Part shown: positions 1-5,646 of the stretch, piece by piece
Layout of the letters: every line of letters starts with the position of its first letter
Numbering within the stretch: position 1 is the first letter of the stretch
Position numbers and translations under genes: made by a program
The notes under the pieces: model-generated
Told to the model about the DNA's origin: nothing
The model's input: only the letters and a program-made list of their open reading frames with translations
The model's database searches: none
Assembly: GCA_900552755.1 (NCBI GenBank)
Contig: USAY01000112.1
Coordinates: 1 to 5,870 of the forward strand
Length of the DNA stretch: 5,870 nt
Direction: 5' to 3'
Origin: an uncultured Collinsella sp.
GTDB lineage: Bacteria > Actinomycetota > Coriobacteriia > Coriobacteriales > Coriobacteriaceae

Positions 1-2608
1 CGAGTGCGCGGGCCTCGGCCTCGCGAGCGGTGCGATCTTCGCGGCGCTGCGCCATGTCGGCGACGACGCGCTTGGCAAAACGTTCGGCCGTCGAGCCCGT
101 CGAGCTCACCTTGCCGCCACCGCGACCCAGGCGGACGCGCACACCGCGGCCAAAACCAGTTGCGGCATGACGACGACGCGGCTTGAGCGAATCCATCATC
201 GTGGCGAGCTTAAAGAACACCGAGCAGGTAAAGACCACGATAACAGCCAAGATAACCATCTGGCCCATCGACAGGTTGGCAATAGACAGCAGCTCCGGGA
301 ATCCGATAACGCCCACCAGGATGCCGGCGACTACAAACACAAAGAGCACCACACGTAAGGGCGTGAGAGGCTGCGAGATGCGCCAGATTAGGCTGACGCT
401 CGCCGCGCACGACGTAAGCAGGCACATCGTAGACAGCGTGAGCTGGCTAAAGCCAAACACGCGCGCCACAAAGATATCGAGCGCCGCAGCCAAAATGACC
501 GCAATCGACGCCGGCAGTGCACGCTTGAGTACGTTGCTCAAAAACGCACCCTTCACACGAGCATTGTTGGGCTCCAGGCCCAACACAAAGCCCGGCGCGC
601 CGATGCAGAAGAAGTTAATGAGCGTCATCTGGATGGGCTCGAAGGGGTACGGCGGCAGCGCGATACACAGCGCCGCCAGGCCCATCGAGAACAGCGTCTT
701 GGTCAGGAACAGTGAGGCCGAACGCTGCAGGTTGTTGATGGAGCGACGGCCCTCGGCCACCACGGCGGGCATCGAGGCAAAGTCGTTGTCGACGAGTACG
801 ATCTCGGCCACGTTACGCGCGGCATCGGAGCCGGCCGCCATGGCCACGGAGCAGTCGGCCTCCTTGAGCGCCAGCACGTCGTTGACGCCGTCGCCCGTCA
901 TGGCCACGGTGTGCTCGCGGCGCTTGAGCGCCTGCACGAGCTCGCGCTTCTGCTGCGGGGTCACACGACCAAAGACATGGTAGCGGTCCACTGCGGCATC
1001 AAGCTTGGCCGGTGTATCGAGCGTCGTGGCGTCCACATAAGCGTCCGCCCCCGGCACGCCCACCACGCGCGCGATCGACGACACCGTACGCGGGTCGTCG
1101 CCACTGATCACGTTGAGGGTCACGCCCTGCTCGTTAAAGTAGCCGATGGTCTCGGCCGCCGAGGTACGAATCTCGTCGCGGATGGTCACAAAGCCCACGG
1201 GCTCGGCCTCGCCCACCATATCCCCATCGGGCGTAAAGCCGTCCACGCGCGCCACCACGAGCACGCGGCAGGTATCGGCAAGCTCGGCGACACGGTTCTC
1301 GACCTGCGAAAACACACGATCAGAGAGCACAAACTGCGCGGCACCCATCACATAGGAGCCCTGCGCAAAAGAAGCGCCACTCCATTTTTTAGACGACGAG
1401 AACGGAATGACCGACAGCGGCTCAGACACCTCGACCGGGCGATCGGCGTAATAGTTGAGCAGCGCCTGGCAGGTCTCGTTGGCATCGGCCGAAGTCGCAC
1501 GCGCGACGTTAGCCAGCGCAAAATCGAGCACTGTGGTATCGACGGGAACAGCCGCCTCCTCCGAGTCCACGCCAAAGCCAACACCCTCAACAGGCAGCGG
1601 GTAGGTGCCCTCGACCTCCATACGACCCGACGTGATGGTGCCCGTCTTGTCCAGGCACAGCACGTCGACGCGCGCGAGCGTCTCGATGCAGTAGAGCTGC
1701 TGCGCCAGCACCTTGCGGCGGGCCAGGCGCACCGTGGCGATGGCGAGCACCGACGAGGTCAGCAGCACCAGGCCTTGCGGGATCATGCCCAGCAGGGCGC
1801 CCACCGTGGACAGCAGCGCCGACGAAGGCACATGACCAGCCAACAGCTCGGAGAAGCACCACGAAAGCGCGCTATCGCCCGGGGTTCCCGCGGCATCCCA
1901 CAGCTCGCTCACACTCGAGGCAAACAACGCCAAACCGAGCGGGATCATGATGATGCTCGCAAAGCGCACGATGGCGTTAAGCGCGTTCATGATCTCGGAA
2001 TTGACCTTTTTGACGTACTTGGCCTCGTTATTAATTTTGGCCACGTAGTTGTCGGCACCGACATGGATCACGCGAGCACGCAGCAGGCCCGAGTCAATAA
2101 AGCTGCCGCTCATGAGCTCGGAACCGGGCTGTTTCTTAATAAGGTCGCTCTCGCCCGTCAGCAGGCTCTCGTTCACGAGCGCCTCGCCCGAAACCACCAC
2201 GGCGTCAGCGGGAATCTGGTCGCCGCGCCCCAGGCGGATGATGTCGTCGAGCACGATCTGGTCCAGGTCGAGCTCCACTTCGGCACCATCACGCACCGCA
2301 ATAGCCTTCTTAGAGGTGAGCAACGTAAGCTTATCGACCATCCGCTTGGAACGCATGGACTGGATGACGCCGATGGCGGTGTTCAAAAACACCACGAACA
2401 AGAACGTCAGATTCTTAAACGACCCCGTCAACAAGACCAGAATCGCCAAGACCACGTTGATCAAGTTAAACAGCGTGCAGAGGTTCTCGATGATGAGCTC
2501 TTTGACCGACTTGGTCTTGAGCTCCATGTTGCGGTTGATCTTACCGGCGGCGATGCGCTCCTCGACCTCGGCGGTCGAGAGTCCGCGCTCGATATCCGTT
2601 GCTGCCAT
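1..2608 (-). CDS. P-type cation-translocating ATPase (HAD-IC family, CtpE-like), C-terminus cut by window edge
   Basis: This is an integral membrane pump that couples ATP hydrolysis, through an aspartyl-phosphate intermediate, to cation movement. At least 869 residues are visible. The actuator-domain TGES is at residues 151-154, the M4 motif IPQGL at 276-280, the phosphorylation motif DKTGT at 320-324 with D320 as the acceptor, an ATP-pocket-like SKKWSG at about 406-411, and the hinge TGDGVND at 571-577. Two hydrophobic segments precede the actuator, two flank it before D320, and about six follow the hinge, so ten in all. The last ~65 visible residues are basic and hydrophilic and run past the window. 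The M4 motif has Gln where Ca2+ and CtpE-type pumps usually have Glu. CtpE of mycobacteria is linked to calcium, but the substrate here is only inferred. There is no CxxC or CPC metal motif, so a heavy-metal P1B pump is unlikely. The start at 2608 has a weak GGGA ribosome site; an in-frame ATG at 2620 is the alternative. Confidence 0.93.
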   Translation of the reverse strand, partial: MAATDIERGLSTAEVEERIAAGKINRNMELKTKSVKELIIENLCTLFNLINVVLAILVLLTGSFKNLTFLFVVFLNTAIGVIQSMRSKRMVDKLTLLTSKKAIAVRDGAEVELDLDQIVLDDIIRLGRGDQIPADAVVVSGEALVNESLLTGESDLIKKQPGSELMSGSFIDSGLLRARVIHVGADNYVAKINNEAKYVKKVNSEIMNALNAIVRFASIIMIPLGLALFASSVSELWDAAGTPGDSALSWCFSELLAGHVPSSALLSTVGALLGMIPQGLVLLTSSVLAIATVRLARRKVLAQQLYCIETLARVDVLCLDKTGTITSGRMEVEGTYPLPVEGVGFGVDSEEAAVPVDTTVLDFALANVARATSADANETCQALLNYYADRPVEVSEPLSVIPFSSSKKWSGASFAQGSYVMGAAQFVLSDRVFSQVENRVAELADTCRVLVVARVDGFTPDGDMVGEAEPVGFVTIRDEIRTSAAETIGYFNEQGVTLNVISGDDPRTVSSIARVVGVPGADAYVDATTLDTPAKLDAAVDRYHVFGRVTPQQKRELVQALKRREHTVAMTGDGVNDVLALKEADCSVAMAAGSDAARNVAEIVLVDNDFASMPAVVAEGRRSINNLQRSASLFLTKTLFSMGLAALCIALPPYPFEPIQMTLINFFCIGAPGFVLGLEPNNARVKGAFLSNVLKRALPASIAVILAAALDIFVARVFGFSQLTLSTMCLLTSCAASVSLIWRISQPLTPLRVVLFVFVVAGILVGVIGFPELLSIANLSMGQMVILAVIVVFTCSVFFKLATMMDSLKPRRRHAATGFGRGVRVRLGRGGGKVSSTGSTAERFAKRVVADMAQRREDRTAREAEARAL

Positions 2609-2636
2609 ACCACGTCCCATCACGTCGCGTCGGTAT

Positions 2637-2672
2637 AAGAAAAACCGCCCGGACCATGCGAGGTTCGGACGG
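2637..2672 (-). terminator. Intrinsic-terminator-like hairpin in the leader of the ATPase gene
   Basis: On the minus strand an 11-bp stem (arms 2662-2672 and 2645-2655, one A-C mismatch and one wobble, 6-nt loop) is followed directly by TTTTTCTT. It ends about 30 nt before the ATPase start. No gene lies between it and the phage terminator, so it is either a second-line terminator against read-through or an attenuator for the pump. On the plus strand the same stem lacks a good T-run, so it is oriented to act on minus-strand transcripts. Confidence 0.65.
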
Positions 2673-2738
2673 TCTTACGTTCGATGGTGCCCCGTCTGCC
2701 TAGATTCTAGAACCGAGATCTGCGCCGTTGGGACCGTC
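2668..2738 (-). promoter_or_regulatory. Possible attenuator leader with an alternative pairing that blocks the terminator stem
   Basis: Minus-strand GACGGTC (2738-2732) is exactly complementary to GACCGTC (2674-2668). The second copy contains five bases of the terminator's 5' arm. A second upstream piece, GGTTC (2714-2710), can pair with GAACC in the same arm. Forming either pairing would disrupt the hairpin at 2645-2672. No known riboswitch class is recognised and there is no leader peptide start between 2738 and 2660. The pairings are seen; a role in ion-responsive control is inference. Confidence 0.35.
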
Positions 2739-2747
2739 GTGCTGCTC

Positions 2748-2756
2748 AGGATACCA
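2748..2756 (-). promoter_or_regulatory. Weak extended -10 candidate for the ATPase promoter
   Basis: Minus-strand TGGTATCCT fits an extended -10 (TGnTAtaaT-like, 4 of 6 in the hexamer). It lies downstream of the phage terminator and upstream of the leader hairpin, where a host promoter is expected. No convincing -35 hexamer sits 16-18 bp upstream. TTGCTA at 2771-2766 is only 12 bp away, which is too close. Treat it as a guess based on position. Confidence 0.22.
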
Positions 2757-2785
2757 CGGGCGGCGTAGCAACACCTTTTCTCGAG

Positions 2786-2815
2786 AAAAAACCCGCCCGG
2801 GATAACCCGAGCGGG
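2786..2815 (-). terminator. Strong intrinsic terminator of the phage lysis cassette
   Basis: On the minus strand a 10-bp stem (arms 2806-2815 and 2792-2801, a single G-U pair) with loop TTAT is followed by six T residues (2791-2786). It begins 6 nt after the stop codon of the last small gene. Its place at the end of the lysis genes and before the host-like ATPase makes it the natural end of the late operon. Confidence 0.9.
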
Positions 2816-2821
2816 CCGCGG

Positions 2822-2911
2822 CTAGCGCCCGTTGATGCTCACGATGCACAGGCCGATTGTCGCCACGGTGCCGCCGAAGAGCGCGCCGAGGACGAAAGCC
2901 AGCGCGATCAT
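2822..2911 (-). CDS. 29-aa membrane microprotein, DUF3789-like
   Basis: The protein is a single hydrophobic helix, opening MIALAFVLGALFGG and ending CIVSINGR, predicted to span the membrane once. The pattern LGxLFGGTV followed by a Cys near the helix end resembles DUF3789, a family of very short phage and prophage proteins in Gram-positive bacteria with no known function; this match is from memory. Its ATG lies 1 nt after the TAG of the endolysin gene. There is no clear ribosome site of its own, so translation is probably coupled to the endolysin. It is the last gene before the terminator. Being in a lysis cassette suggests a membrane or lysis-timing role, but this is not shown. At 90 bp it is easily missed by gene callers. 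Confidence 0.62.
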   Translation of the reverse strand: MIALAFVLGALFGGTVATIGLCIVSINGR

Positions 2912-2912
2912 G

Positions 2913-3977
2913 CTAGTACGGGTTGCCGTCGGTGACGCAGACTTGGAGTCGGTCGAGCGGCTCGCCGTAGAAACCGGCGTAGTCGTCGCCGCCGTAGGTG
3001 GAGCCGTCGTCGCACACGGTGTCGAGCCATCCGGCGCGCGCGGTGGTCTGCGAGCGATACCACGCCTGCTTGTACTCCTCGCCGCCCGGGGTCACGTAGT
3101 ACATGCGTACACCGTCGATGGTGTGGCCGGCGATGCCGGCGCAACCGTTCACGGTATCGTTGCGGTCGCCCTTGGAAACATAGTCAAGCCAGCCGTCCTC
3201 GATGGTGTGGACCTGATACTTGAGCGTGCCGCGATCGACTCGGGCGCAAAGGAGGTCGTGCTGTCGGCACGGGTAGCCCGCGAAGCCGTTGTCCCCGGCG
3301 CCGAAGTCGGTCACCTCGTCCAGCCAGCCGCCGCCCTTGAGGTGGAGGGAGTAGTGGACGGGGATGCGCTTGCCAGATGCCTTCGTGAAGCCGCCGGATG
3401 CCGCCTGAGAGGGCTTTGCCGCGGCAGGCTTAGCGGCGGTGGAGGGGGCGGGTGCCTTGCCGCCCTTCATCGCGTCATACCACGCCTGAGCGCGCTGCAT
3501 GTAATGGTCGCGCTGGGAGCCCGCAAGCTCGCCGGGGCAGGCCGTGGCGCTCCAGTAGCGGTGCGGGAACACGTTCTTGCACCACTCGGGGCGACCGAGG
3601 CCGTAGTACAGGCACAGGGCCGCGACAAGGTGAGCGCCGCTCTCGATTGCCTTCTCGTGGACGGTCCACGGGTTGCTGCCGCTGTTGGCGTGCTCAATCG
3701 AGATGGTCGTGTCGTTACCGCGTCCGGTGCCGATCCCGTCGCCGCAGGCGTAGGCGCGGTCGGTGTCGTTGACGTGCTGCACGATGTGGCCGTTGCGGTC
3801 GACCGAGTAGTGGGCAGAACAGCCGTTGGCACCCCAGATGCCGTTGCACTGGCCGGCGTTGAGGTCGCCGGCCATGTGGTGGATGGTCACGCCCTTGATG
3901 CCGAACGGGCGGCCTGCGGAGAAGTTGCGCCCCAGAAGCTTGTACTCGTCCGGCTGGACGTTCGCGAAGTCTGCCAT
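2913..3977 (-). CDS. Phage endolysin: N-acetylmuramoyl-L-alanine amidase (Amidase_2) with C-terminal Trp-type wall-binding repeats
   Basis: It cleaves the amide bond between N-acetylmuramic acid and L-alanine in peptidoglycan to release phage. The amidase domain covers about residues 20-165. Likely zinc ligands are H33 (in VTIHHMAG), H139 (in FPHRYW) and C147 (in TACPGEL), the T7-lysozyme/PGRP pattern. Residues 172-204 form an Ala/Pro/Lys linker. Residues 205-348 hold three related units centred on GWLD at 217-220, 262-265 and 316-319, each followed by an AG...G stretch and a hydrophobic strand. They look like clostridial ChW-type wall-binding repeats. There is no signal peptide, so export depends on the holin. 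The start at 3977 is set by AAGGAGG 6 nt upstream, inside the last codons of the holin gene, with 1 nt between stop and start. The length of 354 aa is normal for a modular endolysin. Confidence 0.93.
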   Translation of the reverse strand: MADFANVQPDEYKLLGRNFSAGRPFGIKGVTIHHMAGDLNAGQCNGIWGANGCSAHYSVDRNGHIVQHVNDTDRAYACGDGIGTGRGNDTTISIEHANSGSNPWTVHEKAIESGAHLVAALCLYYGLGRPEWCKNVFPHRYWSATACPGELAGSQRDHYMQRAQAWYDAMKGGKAPAPSTAAKPAAAKPSQAASGGFTKASGKRIPVHYSLHLKGGGWLDEVTDFGAGDNGFAGYPCRQHDLLCARVDRGTLKYQVHTIEDGWLDYVSKGDRNDTVNGCAGIAGHTIDGVRMYYVTPGGEEYKQAWYRSQTTARAGWLDTVCDDGSTYGGDDYAGFYGEPLDRLQVCVTDGNPY

Positions 3978-3978
3978 G

Positions 3979-4284
3979 TTAGTCCTCCTTGATGTCGCCG
4001 AGCGCCAGCAGGGCGTCCAGCCATTTGTCCGTGATGCCGACCGATTTGAAGGCCGCGTAGGCCACCTGCACGCCGCCGACAGCGGCGAAGATGGACGTGA
4101 CCCACGCCGAGGGTTCGGTCGGGACGCCGCCCGACATGGCCGTGAGGGCGCCGCATCCCGCCGAGACGGCGATGGCCGTCCAGCGGGCGACGTTGCCCGT
4201 CATCGCCTTCGTCTTGATGGCCTGCACGATGTACGGCACGACCAGGACCGTGCACACCGTGAGGCCCGCCTGGATCTCATTCAT
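3979..4284 (-). CDS. Holin-like membrane protein (101 aa)
   Basis: The protein probably forms the membrane lesion through which the endolysin reaches the wall. It is small with three hydrophobic segments, near residues 8-23 (VCTVLVVPYIV), 33-52 (WTAIAVSAGCGALTAM) and 60-80 (VTSIFAAVGGVQVAYAAF), and a charged C-terminus ending GDIKED. This fits a three-span class I holin. I cannot name a specific holin family. It directly precedes the endolysin, the classic order, with 1 nt between the genes. An AGGAG site at 4296-4292, 7 nt before the ATG, overlaps the stop codon of the gene upstream, which points to coupled translation. The codons for KED near the end double as the endolysin's ribosome-binding site. 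Confidence 0.8.
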   Translation of the reverse strand: MNEIQAGLTVCTVLVVPYIVQAIKTKAMTGNVARWTAIAVSAGCGALTAMSGGVPTEPSAWVTSIFAAVGGVQVAYAAFKSVGITDKWLDALLALGDIKED

Positions 4285-4294
4285 TCGATTGCTC

Positions 4295-4708
4295 CTATCT
4301 GTCGGATTCCTTGCTGTAGATAAGGTCGACGCGGTCGCAGATGTGGTCGACCTTCTCGGCCATCCCCTGGCTCCTCGCCTGGCTGTGCGCCAAGTCCGCG
4401 TGCAAGACCTCGTTGGACGCCACGACGGACTCCATGAGCGTCTTCATCGCCTCCATGAGGCTATTGCTGCGCTCCATCTGCGCGGCGATGCGGCCCTCCA
4501 TCTGCGAGCGCTCGCGGTCCCGCTGCGCGCGCTCGTCGACTTCGGCCTGCTTGCGCTCCTCGCGCTTGAGGTCGAGCTCGCCCTTCCGCTGGTTTTGGCG
4601 TTTGTACTCCTCAAGAAATTGTTTCCCGAAGCAGAACGCAACGAGCGTCAGGAGCACGCCGCCAAGCCAAGCCGGTCCGTAAGGCGCAAAAAGTTTGAGC
4701 ACTTCCAT
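4295..4708 (-). CDS. Membrane-anchored coiled-coil protein of the lysis cassette, function unknown (137 aa)
   Basis: One hydrophobic segment at about residues 13-28 (AWLGGVLLTLVAFCFG) is followed by a long charged helical region rich in Glu, Arg, Lys and Gln (about 30-95). A second heptad-like part (95-130) ends KVDHICDRVDLIYSKESDR. The start at 4708 is supported by AGGAGGG 9 nt upstream; the upstream in-frame ATG at 4792 lies inside the XkdX gene and is rejected. Gene position and the single span plus coiled coil recall XhlA-type hemolysin-like lysis accessories, but there the span is usually at the C-terminus. An antiholin or holin partner, or a linker between tail and lysis functions, is possible. 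I do not recognise a defined family. Confidence 0.75.
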   Translation of the reverse strand: MEVLKLFAPYGPAWLGGVLLTLVAFCFGKQFLEEYKRQNQRKGELDLKREERKQAEVDERAQRDRERSQMEGRIAAQMERSNSLMEAMKTLMESVVASNEVLHADLAHSQARSQGMAEKVDHICDRVDLIYSKESDR

Positions 4709-4728
4709 CCTGGGCGCCCTCCTTCCGC

Positions 4729-4896
4729 CTATTCGGCCGTGTACTCCTCGCCGGTGATCTCCTTGTACTCGTCGGCGGTGATCCACTTGCACTCGACGGC
4801 CTTGTGTACTCGCACCTTACTCCAAAGAGGTCGGTCGTAGTACTTCTTGACGAGCGCGAAGTGCTTGGAATGCTCGTCGGTTTTCTTCGTTGGCAT
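4729..4896 (-). CDS. xkdX: XkdX family phage protein (55 aa)
   Basis: This small protein is named after the PBSX prophage gene that sits between tail-fibre and lysis genes in many Gram-positive siphophages and myophages; its role is unknown. The family pattern is clear: KKYYDRPLWSKVRVHKAV followed by WITADEYKEITGEEY at the C-terminus. The 55-aa length is typical. The ATG at 4896 overlaps the stop of the upstream gene (TAATG). GGAGGTG at 4910-4904, 7 nt upstream, fixes the start and lies in the last codons of that gene. The gene marks the boundary between the tail module and the lysis module. Confidence 0.88.
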   Translation of the reverse strand: MPTKKTDEHSKHFALVKKYYDRPLWSKVRVHKAVECKWITADEYKEITGEEYTAE

Positions 4897-5222
4897 TACT
4901 GGTCACCTCCGACCGTCATGAGCAGGTAGTCGATGTTCGCCGTGTTCTGTTCGGTCTGCGTCGGCTGCGACGCCCGCTCGCGCATCTGGTCGATCAGCGC
5001 CGACACGTCGAGCGTCTCGCCACTGTCGTAGGCGGCGAGCGCCGCGGTATAGGCGAGCTTTCGCGCCTTCCGCTCAGCGTACTCGTCATCGTCGATAACG
5101 CCCGCGTCGTGCGCCGCGTCGGGGTCGCCGATCTGCGACAGCAGATCGCGCAGGGCGTTGACCTCGGCCATGGTGCCATCTTGAAGATCGTTGGGGCGCG
5201 GCGTGTCTTCCTCAGTGTCCAT
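4896..5222 (-). CDS. Small acidic phage tail-end protein, hypothetical (108 aa)
   Basis: The protein is soluble, mainly helical and acidic, opening MDTEEDTPRPNDLQD and ending NTANIDYLLMTVGGDQ. The middle (EYAERKARKLAYTAALAAY) looks amphipathic. It has no membrane span or catalytic motif. A ~100-aa protein just before xkdX is common in siphophage tail regions, where PBSX has XkdW, but I see no residue-level match strong enough to assign XkdW. The start at 5222 has AGAGGAG 5 nt upstream. The stop overlaps the xkdX start, so the two are co-translated. It is the first gene of the cassette after the terminator-like hairpin at 5307-5330. No good promoter hexamers are visible in the gap. Confidence 0.78.
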   Translation of the reverse strand: MDTEEDTPRPNDLQDGTMAEVNALRDLLSQIGDPDAAHDAGVIDDDEYAERKARKLAYTAALAAYDSGETLDVSALIDQMRERASQPTQTEQNTANIDYLLMTVGGDQ

Positions 5223-5306
5223 GCGGACTCCTCTCTTGTCGGGGAATGTGCCGCCATCGTATTAGCGCCGTGAGATTGCCGAGCCGCTTTGATGGGCGCA
5301 AAGGAA

Positions 5307-5330
5307 GAAGGCGCGCCGCAGCACGCCTTC
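5307..5330 (-). terminator. Hairpin terminator between the DGR-like relic and the tail/lysis genes
   Basis: On the minus strand a 10-bp stem (arms 5321-5330 and 5307-5316, one G-U pair, loop TGCG) is followed by the pyrimidine stretch TTCCTTT. The stem is strong but the T-run is interrupted, so termination may be partial. On the plus strand the downstream bases are GATGTTTCTG, which is weaker. Confidence 0.6.
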
Positions 5331-5442
5331 GATGTTTCTGTTATTTCGCAGCCGCTTCGCTTAGGCCGCTGCTTTGAGTTGCCGGTTCTCCGCTATTGCG
5401 AGGGCTTGCTTCCGCTTGAATCGTCCCTCTGGTTGGCCTGCA

Positions 5443-5607
5443 TTGAGCACCCCCCTGCGCGAGATTTCCGAACAGGCTTCGGTGCAGCGCGTCCATGGCC
5501 AGCACGCTGCGGTGCGCGTCCAAGTGAGCCATGCCGCCGCGCCATGCAAGCAGCGTCCGACCACCCTCGCGGGGTGCGTATTTACGGGCGTGAGCCCGAC
5601 GGTCGCG
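5443..5607 (-). pseudogene. Possible C-terminal stump of a DGR-type reverse transcriptase
   Basis: In the same frame as the lectin-like segment, beyond its stop codon, the translation gives RKYAPREGGRTLLAWRGG then MAHLDAHRSVLAMDALHRSLFGNLA. From memory, DGR and related reverse transcriptases end with a pattern like (W/Y)xGxxxHx(D/N)x(H/Y)R, and WRGGMAHLDAHR fits that position by position. The palm-domain YxDD motif and the rest of the ~300-aa enzyme are absent from the window, so this would be a deletion remnant. An ATG at 5532 has no ribosome site. After about 5443 the frame turns low-complexity and closes with TAA at 5341. The alternative is chance similarity in an open GC-rich frame. A homology search would decide. 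Confidence 0.38.
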
Positions 5608-5646
5608 CCTTCCTTCCTCTCCGCGCTCTGCTTTCGGCCCTGGGGC

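Noticed and set aside
911..2638. Plus-strand open frame of 575 codons opposite the ATPase
   Set aside because: It is the antisense shadow of a gene with intact P-type ATPase motifs. Its translation is His/Arg/Gly-biased, without domains, as expected from high-GC antisense frames.
2700..2710. Palindrome CTAGATTCTAG in the ATPase leader as an operator or hairpin
   Set aside because: The single central base cannot form a hairpin loop and the match to any known operator is nil. It is short enough to be chance.
2673..2760. tRNA gene or tRNA-end attachment site between the phage terminator and the ATPase
   Set aside because: There is no acceptor stem, anticodon arm or GGTTCRA-type T-loop with a pairing stem on either strand.
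2832..3992. Plus-strand open frame of 386 codons opposite the endolysin
   Set aside because: The minus strand carries the zinc-amidase motifs, correct ribosome site and gene order. The plus translation is Val/Ala/Gly-rich and featureless.
4709..4792. Upstream in-frame ATG at 4792 as the start of the coiled-coil membrane protein
   Set aside because: It would add 28 codons overlapping xkdX with no ribosome site. The ATG at 4708 has AGGAGGG at good spacing and places a membrane span at the N-terminus.
5393..5443. 16-codon micro-ORF (MQANQRDDSSGSKPSQ) behind a run of six G
   Set aside because: The G-run is a poor ribosome site and the peptide is short, low-complexity and unrecognised. It is kept only as a note in the spacer finding.
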